The notes beneath the pieces were generated by a model that was not told the DNA's origin, ran no database searches, and saw only the letters and a program-made list of their open reading frames with translations. Positions 1 to 5,227 of a DNA stretch of 5,227 bases are shown here, piece by piece; position 1 is the stretch's first letter; each line of letters begins with the position of its first letter. A program made the position numbers and the translations under genes. Source of the stretch: an uncultured Clostridia bacterium (lineage in GTDB: Bacteria > Bacillota > Clostridia > Christensenellales > Pumilibacteraceae); the NCBI GenBank assembly GCA_934277845.1, contig CAKQVV010000127.1:1-5227 (forward strand), read 5' to 3'.

Positions 1-969
1 CACCGATCCCGACGCCATAAGTCCGCCTTTTTTCACCGCGTCGTTGAGAAGCGCGAGACAAGCGGTCGTGCCGTGAGTTCCCACTGATTCCAGTCCCATT
101 TCTTCGAGAATATGCGCCACCGAATCGCCGACTTTGGGCGTGGGGGCAAGCGAGAGATCGACTATACCGAACTGTGCGTCCAGTCTTCTGCTCGCTTCCT
201 GCGCGACGAGTTGACCTACGCGCGTAATCTTGAACGCGGTCTTTTTGATGATTTCCGCGATCTCGTCGAGCGGCGCGCCCTTTGCCTTGGAAATTGCGTA
301 CTGCACGACGCCCGGGCCGGAAACGCCCACGTTAATCACCGCGTCGCCCTCGCCCACGCCGTTGAACGCGCCCGCCATGAACGGGTTGTCCTCGACGGCG
401 TTCATAAAAGCCACGAACTTCGCGCAGCCGATACTGTCGCTGTCGCGGGTAAGGAAGGCAAGTTCTTTGACCTTTTCGCCCAGCGTTTTCACGACGTCCA
501 TATTGATGCCGCTTTTGGTGCTGCCGACGTTGACGGACGAACAAACCTTTCTGGTAGACGATAGAAGCGACGGGATCGTTTCGATAAAGTCGCGCTCGCC
601 GGGCGTCGCGCTCTTATGAACGAGCGCGCCGTAACCGCCGATAAAGTCGATGCCGATCTCTTCGGCTACTTTGTCCATCGCCCTGCCGATCTCTTCGTAA
701 CCGCCGCTCGCCGCGCCGATCAGGCTGACGGGCGTGACGGATACGCGCTTGTTGACGATGGGTATGCCGTACTCGGCGGCGATGTCGTTGCCCGTTTTCA
801 CGAGATTGCCCGCAAGCCTTTTGATCTTGCGGTAAACCTTCTCCGCCGTGCCTTCTTTGCTGTCCGTGATGCAGTCGAACAACGAGATCGCCATCGTGAC
901 GGTGCGGACGTCGAGGTTCTGACTGTCTATCATTTTAATCGTTTCGTATACTTCGCCGGTATTGATCAT
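1..969 (-). CDS. UPF0210 / DUF711 'PFL family' protein, N-terminal 323 codons (3' end outside window)
   Basis: The frame is open from an ATG at 967-969 to the left edge, so the stop and, judging by the family's usual length of about 450 residues, some 130 C-terminal residues are missing. I recognise the family from its N-terminus (MINTGEVYETIKMID), the segment GIPIVNKRVSVTP at about residues 68-80, the glycine-rich stretches GDAVINVGVSGPGVVQY (208-224) and GTHGTTACLALL (298-309), and CAKFVAFMNAVEDNPFMAGAFNG (182-204). UPF0210 proteins are soluble; the 'PFL' label reflects resemblance to pyruvate formate-lyase, and no reaction is established. No signal peptide or membrane segment is seen. The start is supported by GGAG eight bases upstream, in the 14-base gap after the ACT gene, which suggests co-transcription and possibly coupled translation. 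Family assignment is firm; function is unknown. Confidence 0.93.
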   Translation of the reverse strand, partial: MINTGEVYETIKMIDSQNLDVRTVTMAISLFDCITDSKEGTAEKVYRKIKRLAGNLVKTGNDIAAEYGIPIVNKRVSVTPVSLIGAASGGYEEIGRAMDKVAEEIGIDFIGGYGALVHKSATPGERDFIETIPSLLSSTRKVCSSVNVGSTKSGINMDVVKTLGEKVKELAFLTRDSDSIGCAKFVAFMNAVEDNPFMAGAFNGVGEGDAVINVGVSGPGVVQYAISKAKGAPLDEIAEIIKKTAFKITRVGQLVAQEASRRLDAQFGIVDLSLAPTPKVGDSVAHILEEMGLESVGTHGTTACLALLNDAVKKGGLMASGSV

Positions 970-983
970 CTGTGTCGCTCCGA

Positions 984-1250
984 TTAAATCCTGTGCATTG
1001 CGTTGAATATGTCCTCGTGCTGAATACGCACGGAAACGCCGATTTCTTTGCCGAGTTCGTCGAGTTTGGGCGTGATTTCCGCGATCTTCTCGCCTTTCGG
1101 GACTTCGACCATCATGATCATGACGAAATAGTACTGCATTATCGTCTGCGAAATGTCCTCCACGTTCACGCCGAGTTTGGCGAGTTCGCCCGACACTTTC
1201 GCGATAATGCCTACCTTGTCTTTTCCTAATACCGTTACTATTGCTTTCAT
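984..1250 (-). CDS. UPF0237 family stand-alone ACT-domain protein
   Basis: This is a complete 88-residue protein, the normal length for the family, made of one ACT domain. The N-terminus MKAIVTVLGKDKVGIIAKVS is the first ACT strand and ligand-binding loop; the glycine-containing turn GKDKVGI (residues 9-15) is where ACT domains usually bind amino acids at a dimer interface. The C-terminus RIQHEDIFNAMHRI is a UPF0237 hallmark. ACT domains generally sense small ligands and regulate partner enzymes; the UPF0237 ligand is not established. An AAGGA ribosome site lies ten bases before the ATG (complement of 1261-1265). The gene sits 34 bases after the membrane-protein gene and 14 bases before the UPF0210 gene. 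The ACT-UPF0210 pairing is conserved in many bacteria, so a regulatory or structural link is likely, but this is inferred. GcvR-like regulators share the fold but normally carry two ACT domains. Confidence 0.95.
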   Translation of the reverse strand: MKAIVTVLGKDKVGIIAKVSGELAKLGVNVEDISQTIMQYYFVMIMMVEVPKGEKIAEITPKLDELGKEIGVSVRIQHEDIFNAMHRI

Positions 1251-1284
1251 GTTAAGTCCGTCCTTAAAAAAAGTATTTCGGTGT

Positions 1285-1881
1285 TTATTCTTCCGCCGAT
1301 ACCGGCGTTGCCGTCGCTATTTCTCCGGCGGGCGTGATTTCATAAGCCATCAGGATATTTGCATGTGTGACGAACTTGACTTCGTCGCCGTTATTCAGCG
1401 GCGGAAGCGAGTGCGTGCGCTCGACGAGAATATGACGCTCGGTGATGTCACCGCGTTTAAGCGGCGGACAGTCGAGCACAAGCGCATAGAAATACACACC
1501 GTCCTTTTCGGTGATGTCCGGGCGGATCTCGACGAACTTGCCGTGTCCGCGCTCCTTGATGCCGTCGCGCATGTACCTGAGCATGCGGCAGTAGCGCGAA
1601 GTGAGTCTGAACTTGATTGAAAAGAAAAACAGCGAACCGCAGCCGAACGCCACGCCCATTGCGCACGCCGTCACGAGAAACGGAATATACACGCTCCGGT
1701 CGCGATTTACCACAACGTCGACAACGTTGATCGTGATCATCGTCGCCAGCGCGGCGACGTACACTCCGAGCGCGATAAACCAGTACGTCCACAGACGTTT
1801 TTTTGTAGCGAACGCTTCTTTCTTTTCTTTTTCCGAAAATACTGCCGTCAATTCGATTAGTCCTCGTATTTGTTTATGCAT
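1285..1881 (-). CDS. Unrecognised protein with two membrane segments and a soluble C-terminal domain
   Basis: I do not recognise a family for this 198-residue protein. A charged, amphipathic N-terminal stretch (residues 1-30, with KEKKEAFATKKR) comes before a hydrophobic segment at about 31-58 (WTYWFIALGVYVAALATMIT) and a second at about 64-89 (IPFLVTACAMGVAFGCGSLFFF). The remaining 110 residues look soluble: a basic link (KFRLTSRYCRMLRYMRDGIKERG), then alternating strand-like stretches such as VYFYALVLDCPP, RHILVERTHSLPPL and GDEVKFVTHANILMAYEIT, perhaps a small beta-barrel, and an acidic tail. Positive charges on both flanks suggest a hairpin with both ends in the cytoplasm. The ATG at 1879-1881 is chosen because a GGA-type site lies seven bases upstream and because the upstream Met at 1942-1944 falls inside the predicted promoter. 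It is the first gene of the unit that continues into the ACT and UPF0210 genes. Confidence 0.82.
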   Translation of the reverse strand: MHKQIRGLIELTAVFSEKEKKEAFATKKRLWTYWFIALGVYVAALATMITINVVDVVVNRDRSVYIPFLVTACAMGVAFGCGSLFFFSIKFRLTSRYCRMLRYMRDGIKERGHGKFVEIRPDITEKDGVYFYALVLDCPPLKRGDITERHILVERTHSLPPLNNGDEVKFVTHANILMAYEITPAGEIATATPVSAEE

Positions 1882-1932
1882 CGGGTTTTCCGGCAATCGA
1901 GAATAACCGTGCCGGAACCGATACACGGAATA

Positions 1933-1960
1933 AGTATAACACACTTTTTACCGCTCGCAA
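1933..1960 (-). promoter_or_regulatory. Sigma-70/SigA-type promoter with extended -10
   Basis: Reading the minus strand, a -35 box TTGCGA (complement of 1955-1960, four of six consensus bases) is followed after 16 bases by TATACT (complement of 1933-1938, five of six). TGT directly before the -10 box provides the extended TG motif, which offsets the weak -35. Transcription would start near 1926, giving a leader of about 45 bases before the ATG at 1879-1881. It lies downstream of the sbcC terminator, so it would drive the membrane protein-ACT-UPF0210 unit independently. Confidence 0.72.
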
Positions 1961-1972
1961 AACGTTTTTGCG
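1956..1972. repeat. Inverted repeat overlapping the -35 box
   Basis: Seven-base arms CGCAAAA (1956-1962) and TTTTGCG (1966-1972) flank a three-base centre. The left arm covers most of the predicted -35 hexamer, so the repeat is placed where a dimeric repressor could block RNA polymerase. On the plus strand the same hairpin is followed by T6, which resembles a terminator, but no plus-strand gene ends here. Bound protein, if any, is unknown. Confidence 0.45.
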
Positions 1973-1973
1973 G

Positions 1974-1989
1974 TTTTTTCGCGAAAAAA
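1974..1989. repeat. Perfect 16-bp palindrome T6-CGCG-A6
   Basis: The sequence TTTTTTCGCGAAAAAA reads identically on both strands. It sits 14 bases upstream of the predicted -35 box. It could be a binding site for a dimeric regulator, or just part of the phased tract region; the sequence alone does not decide. Confidence 0.5.
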
Positions 1990-2031
1990 GCGGTTTTTTT
2001 AGAAAATATTTGATTGTTTGGCGGCAGTCGC

Positions 2032-2078
2032 AAAAAGAAAAACACGCGTTTTCCGTGAGATCCCGTGAAAACGCGCGC
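2032..2078 (-). terminator. Rho-independent terminator of the sbcDC unit
   Basis: On the minus strand a stem is formed by CGCGTTTTC (complement of 2067-2075) and GAAAACGCG (complement of 2045-2053), nine perfect pairs around a 13-base loop. The stem extends outward by one G-C and two G-U pairs. It is followed immediately by U5-C-U5 (complement of 2032-2042). The stem begins about seven bases after the sbcC stop, as expected for the end of that operon. Confidence 0.85.
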
Positions 2079-2084
2079 GTATTT

Positions 2085-4775
2085 TTATCCGAAAATAATT
2101 TTACTGCCCGACTCTCCGTCGGACGGCTCGACCTTTATCACCGACCGGATACGCTCGATGAGTTCGCCGCGGTGAGTGATCACGCCCACCATGGTTTTTC
2201 GCGACAGTGCGTCGAGCGCGTCGGTAACTGCGTCGAGTGCGTCGGGCGACAGCGTGCCGAAACCTTCGTCGATAAAGAAAAACTCGTAGTTTTTGTCTTT
2301 CGACAGCATGCCGGAAATGGCGATTGCAAGTGACAGCGAAGCAAGGAAGGTTTCGCCGCCCGACAGCGTGCGTACTCCTCTCGGCTCGTTACCCGACAAA
2401 AAGTCGCGGACGTAAAACTCGCCTTCGCCCTCGTCGTACCAAAGCGAATACTTGCCGCCGGTGAGTTCGCCGAGCACCGTCGACGCCGCCGCGGTAAAGT
2501 CCTTTATGTACTCCGCCGCGACAAATTCCGAAAACGCTCTGCCTTTGAAAAGTTTCTCCAGTTCCGCGTACTTTTTCCGCTCGTTCTCCTTGGCTTTGAG
2601 TTTCGCGCCGAGTTCGTTCTTTTTTATCAGGTCGGTCTTCGCGCGATCGAGTTTCGTGCGCGTTTCCACCACGAACTCGCGGGTTTCGACCGCTTTTTTC
2701 GCCGCTTCTTCGGCTTCGTCCGCAAGTCTTTTCAAGTCCTCGTCCGAAGTGAACGCGGCGTTTTTGATTTCTTCGATAGCGGCGATAAGACTTTCGCGCC
2801 GCCCGGCGTTCCTGTCGGCGATTTCTTTCATTTTTGCCATGCCGTCGGCGTATTTTTTCTTTTCGGCATCGAGGTTTTCGCGTTCGGCGTTCAGTTTTTC
2901 CAGCGCGGCGGTAATGCCGTTTAGTTCGGCTTGCGGTTTCTCGCCCAGCCCCGCGTCGACCTGTTGCCGTTCGGCGGCAAGTTTGTATTTCCTTTCCGCA
3001 ATCGTCTTTTCTTTTTCCGTTATTTTTTCCGTTTCCCGGGCTAGGTTTTCCGTCAGCGTTTTCGCCGTTTTTTCCGCTTCGTCGCGGGCGGCGACGGCGC
3101 GGACGAGCGCGGTCAGCGCGGCGACTTTTTCTTGTAGTTTTATCGGATCGCTTTGCTTCGCCTTTTCTTCCGCTTCGGCTGCGGCGGCGAGTTTTTCGGC
3201 GTAGTTTTTACCCGCGGCTTGCGCCTTTTCCGCGGCGGCGGCAACGGCTGCTTGCGACCGCCCCAGTCTGTCCGCTTCCGCTTTGGCTTTGGCTTCGGCT
3301 TGCTCCATGGCGGCTTTGGCGGCGGTCGGCGAAGCGGCGGCGCGGGCTTCGAGTCGCGTAATTTTTCCGCCGCAAACGGGGCAATCGTCGCCCTCATGAA
3401 GTCCTATCATGATCGTGCCGAGTGCGTCGGCTTTTACCGCCGCGTCATAATTCTCCCGCGCGGTTTTCGCGGCCGCGGCGGCGACGGCGGCACTTTTTTC
3501 CGCTTCGCCATGCGCGGCGTTTATCTTTCTCCAGACCTCCTCGGCGGCTTCCTTTTCGGTTTTCGCGTCGCTTGCGATTTTATTTGCCTTGTTCGCTTCT
3601 TCGCGAAATTTCACGGCGGCTTCGAGATCGCGTTTCGCCCCCTCTTCCGCTCGTGCCGCGGCTTCGCCGTTCGGCTCGACGTCGAACGCGCCACGTATCG
3701 CTTCCGCTTTCAGCGCGGTCGCGGTTTCCGCTTTCTTTTCTTCGTACGCTTCCCGCGCGGCTTCCGCCCTCTTCTCGTCCGCGCTTAAGGCTTCCTTCGC
3801 CTTTTTCAGTTCCGTTTCTTCTTCGGCAAGTTCTTTTTCGTCCTTGTCGAGTGCGGCGGCGCGCCCGATAAGCGCGTTTATCGCGGCTTTACGCTCGACC
3901 AGTCCGTCGCGGGCGGATTCGCGGACTTTCAGTTCTTTGTCGCGGGTTTCGAGTTCCGCTCCCGCTTTTTCGGCGCGTAACGACGCTTCGGCGTGATCTT
4001 TTATCGCTTTTTCGACTGCGGCAAGATCCTGTTTTTTCTTTTCGAGGTCGTCGAACGCGGCGCGTTTTTCTTTCGCCTCATCTCTCTTCTTTTGAAGTTC
4101 GGCGGCGGCTTTTTCGATGTTTTTCAGGTTCTCTTCGCTCTCTTTCAGCGCGGCTTCGGCGGCTTTTACGCTCTCGTCTGTCACATCTCCCGCGTTCATT
4201 ATTGCGACCGTAAGCCCGTCGGATTCCGCGCCGAGTTTTCGGTTCTTGACGGCAAACGCAGAGTACGCGCCGTCGAAACGTCCCAGTTCGAAAAGTTTGG
4301 TTATCAGCGTCACGCGGTCGGCTTTTTTCGCCTTCAAAAACCGCGAAAATTCGCCCTGCTGAAGCACCACGACGTTGGTAAATTCCTTGACGTCCAGTCC
4401 GATCATTTCGCCCACCGCGGCAAACGCTTCGTCGCCCTCGGCAATCGGCGTGCCGTTTTTATAGAGAACGTAAGTATTCTTGCCGTTCTTCTTTCGGGTG
4501 AGTACGCGCTCGGTTTCGTAAATATCGTCGCCGATCAGGAAACGGAACGAGATTTTGCCGCGCTCGCACCTGAGATTGACGTATTCGTCGAGGTTACCGC
4601 GCTCGCCGTGCTTTGGGTACAGCGCAAGAATTATACAGTCTATTATCGTGGTTTTGCCCGATCCCGTCGAGCCTGAAATGCAGAAAAGATTGTCCGCTCC
4701 CGCCGCCTCGAAGTCGACGGTTTGCGATTCTATGAAACTGTTTATTCCCTCTATCGTAAGTTTTGACGGTCGCAT
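2085..4775 (-). CDS. sbcC: SbcC, Rad50-like SMC-type ATPase subunit of the SbcCD nuclease
   Basis: Complete, 896 residues. SbcC uses ATP binding and hydrolysis to control the SbcD nuclease, which cuts hairpins and protein-blocked double-strand ends in the cytoplasm. The N-terminal lobe holds Walker A GSTGSGKT (35-42) and the Q-loop segment VVVLQQGEFSRFL (about 135-147). Two long Ala/Glu/Lys-rich coiled-coil arms (about 175-455 and 475-745) flank the zinc hook CPVC (465-468), through which two molecules can join via a shared Zn. The C-terminal lobe holds the signature LSGGE (804-808), Walker B FFFIDE (832-837), the D-loop GTLSPD (840-845) and the switch His868 in ITHRGE. All catalytic parts are intact. 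SbcC proteins are often about 1,000-1,150 residues, so the arms are short here. It follows sbcD by 11 bases and ends just before a terminator. Confidence 0.97.
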   Translation of the reverse strand: MRPSKLTIEGINSFIESQTVDFEAAGADNLFCISGSTGSGKTTIIDCIILALYPKHGERGNLDEYVNLRCERGKISFRFLIGDDIYETERVLTRKKNGKNTYVLYKNGTPIAEGDEAFAAVGEMIGLDVKEFTNVVVLQQGEFSRFLKAKKADRVTLITKLFELGRFDGAYSAFAVKNRKLGAESDGLTVAIMNAGDVTDESVKAAEAALKESEENLKNIEKAAAELQKKRDEAKEKRAAFDDLEKKKQDLAAVEKAIKDHAEASLRAEKAGAELETRDKELKVRESARDGLVERKAAINALIGRAAALDKDEKELAEEETELKKAKEALSADEKRAEAAREAYEEKKAETATALKAEAIRGAFDVEPNGEAAARAEEGAKRDLEAAVKFREEANKANKIASDAKTEKEAAEEVWRKINAAHGEAEKSAAVAAAAAKTARENYDAAVKADALGTIMIGLHEGDDCPVCGGKITRLEARAAASPTAAKAAMEQAEAKAKAEADRLGRSQAAVAAAAEKAQAAGKNYAEKLAAAAEAEEKAKQSDPIKLQEKVAALTALVRAVAARDEAEKTAKTLTENLARETEKITEKEKTIAERKYKLAAERQQVDAGLGEKPQAELNGITAALEKLNAERENLDAEKKKYADGMAKMKEIADRNAGRRESLIAAIEEIKNAAFTSDEDLKRLADEAEEAAKKAVETREFVVETRTKLDRAKTDLIKKNELGAKLKAKENERKKYAELEKLFKGRAFSEFVAAEYIKDFTAAASTVLGELTGGKYSLWYDEGEGEFYVRDFLSGNEPRGVRTLSGGETFLASLSLAIAISGMLSKDKNYEFFFIDEGFGTLSPDALDAVTDALDALSRKTMVGVITHRGELIERIRSVIKVEPSDGESGSKIIFG

Positions 4776-4780
4776 AAATA

Positions 4781-4789
4781 TCCTCCTTA
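4781..4789 (-). promoter_or_regulatory. Strong ribosome binding site of sbcC overlapping the sbcD stop codon
   Basis: The minus strand reads TAAGGAGGA, in which the TAA stop of sbcD supplies the first bases of a near-perfect Shine-Dalgarno site. The core AGGAGG ends six bases before the sbcC ATG. This fixes the sbcC start and suggests that translation of the two subunits is coupled. Confidence 0.9.
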
Positions 4790-5227
4790 CAGTTCTTCGC
4801 CGGCAACGGCACGAAGGAAAATTTCCGTGAGCGCGTCATCGGGTTTACGACCGATTTTCGCCTCGTAAAACGCCTCGAAAAGTTCGCGGTCGGTCTTTTC
4901 CTTGCGCTTTACCGCGGCTTCCTCGGTCGCGGTGCGCGGTTTTGCCTCGAAATAACAGAACGCGGGGTGTTTTTTCATCGCCGAGGCGGTCGCGGGCGAA
5001 ATCGGACGGGACGACGAATACACGATATAGACGTACCCGTCGGCGTGTTTTTCCAGCGCGTCAAGTATTTCTTCTTCGGCAGACGTTTCTATCTTGTACA
5101 GCCTTTTCACGGGGTTCAGCGGCACGGACTTCACTTCCGTTTTCCTGCCGTCGGTATCGATTACCATCACGCGTTTTCCGGTCGTTTCGTCGAAACTGTA
5201 CGGCAGTATCGAGCCGCTGTAATAGGC
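4787..5227 (-). CDS. sbcD: SbcD, Mre11-like nuclease subunit, C-terminal 146 residues (5' end outside window)
   Basis: The frame is open from the right edge to a TAA at 4787-4789. The first residues, AYYSGSILPYSFDE, match the segment that ends the metallophosphoesterase domain of SbcD (typically YSGSP-x-x-YSF). After it come a short strand pair (KRVMVIDTDGRKTEVKSVPLN) and the C-terminal region that caps the active site and contacts SbcC. The metal-binding motifs of the nuclease lie upstream, outside the window, so activity cannot be judged. Typical SbcD proteins are about 370-410 residues, so about 60% is missing. The internal GTG/ATG codons near 5165-5170 are not real starts, because the homologous frame continues upstream through them. 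Being directly followed by sbcC supports the assignment. Confidence 0.92.
   Translation of the reverse strand, partial: AYYSGSILPYSFDETTGKRVMVIDTDGRKTEVKSVPLNPVKRLYKIETSAEEEILDALEKHADGYVYIVYSSSRPISPATASAMKKHPAFCYFEAKPRTATEEAAVKRKEKTDRELFEAFYEAKIGRKPDDALTEIFLRAVAGEEL

Larger units (their letters stand above)
1945..2000. promoter_or_regulatory. Phased A/T tracts upstream of and within the promoter (probable curved DNA)
   Basis: Homopolymer tracts occur at 1945-1949 (T5), 1965-1969 (T5), 1974-1979 (T6), 1984-1989 (A6) and 1994-2000 (T7). Their centres, about 1947, 1967, 1976.5, 1986.5 and 1997, are spaced by about ten bases or a multiple of it. Tracts in helical phase are known to bend DNA, and A-rich DNA just behind a -35 box can act as an UP element. 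Within the stretch, the 10-mer gcggtttttt occurs twice exactly 20 bases apart (1970-1979 and 1990-1999). A role in raising or silencing expression of the downstream unit is inferred. Confidence 0.5.

Noticed and set aside
112..987. Plus-strand open frames across the left end of the window.
   Set aside because: They lie opposite the well-conserved UPF0210 gene and give no recognisable protein.
1251..1284. Possible terminator between the membrane-protein and ACT genes, because of a T7 run on the minus strand.
   Set aside because: No stable hairpin precedes the run; only weak three-base pairings are possible. The gap is just 34 bases and holds the ACT ribosome site.
1879..1944. Upstream in-frame ATG at 1942-1944 that would add 21 residues to the membrane protein.
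   Set aside because: It lies upstream of the predicted -10 box (1933-1938), so it would not be in the transcript. It has no ribosome site, and the added residues do not look like a membrane or signal segment.
1956..1979. Plus-strand terminator (hairpin CGCAAAA/TTTTGCG followed by T6).
   Set aside because: No plus-strand gene ends upstream of it. The region is better explained as promoter architecture for the minus-strand unit.
3140..3530. GCG/GCC-rich repeated triplets that look like a tandem repeat.
   Set aside because: They are alanine codons in the coiled coil around the zinc hook, with no fixed repeat unit in the DNA.
2452..4676. Long open frames on the plus strand opposite sbcC, some over 200 codons.
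   Set aside because: They are Ser/Phe/Arg/Ala-rich low-complexity translations expected opposite an Ala/Glu/Lys-rich coiled coil with GC-rich third positions. None has a recognisable domain, while the minus strand encodes a complete SbcC.

Overview
This window looks like chromosomal DNA of a moderately GC-rich, probably uncultured Clostridia-type Firmicute. The evidence is a strong AAGGAGG-type Shine-Dalgarno site, tight same-strand gene packing, the UPF0237 (ACT)-UPF0210 (PFL family) pair that is common in Firmicutes, and an SbcC/SbcD pair whose SbcC begins with a clostridial-looking N-terminus. The taxonomic call is inference. No rRNA, tRNA, CRISPR array, transposase or phage gene is visible.

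All five genes lie on the minus strand, so transcription runs from high to low coordinates. They form two transcription units. The first enters at the right edge: the C-terminal 146 codons of sbcD (4787-5227, cut by the window end), then a complete sbcC (2085-4775) that starts 11 bases after the sbcD stop. A hairpin plus U-tract terminator (2032-2078) follows directly. SbcD (nuclease) and SbcC (SMC-like ATPase) would form the Mre11-Rad50-type complex that processes hairpins and protein-blocked DNA ends. This SbcC is short for the family (896 aa) but keeps every ATPase motif and the CPVC zinc hook.

The second unit starts at a convincing extended -10 promoter (1933-1960). Behind it is an unusual stretch of A/T tracts spaced about one helical turn apart, with overlapping inverted repeats. 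The unit encodes an unrecognised protein with two membrane segments and a soluble C-terminal domain (1285-1881), a stand-alone ACT-domain protein of the UPF0237 family (984-1250), and the first 323 codons of a UPF0210/DUF711 'PFL family' protein (1-969, cut by the left edge). The ACT protein and the UPF0210 protein are a recurrent pair of unknown biochemical role. The ACT protein is a plausible small-ligand sensor for its partner.

Most of the window is ordinary housekeeping DNA. The points most worth a second look are the curved-DNA/inverted-repeat promoter region, the unknown membrane protein joined to the ACT-UPF0210 pair, and the shortened, alanine-rich SbcC coiled coil.
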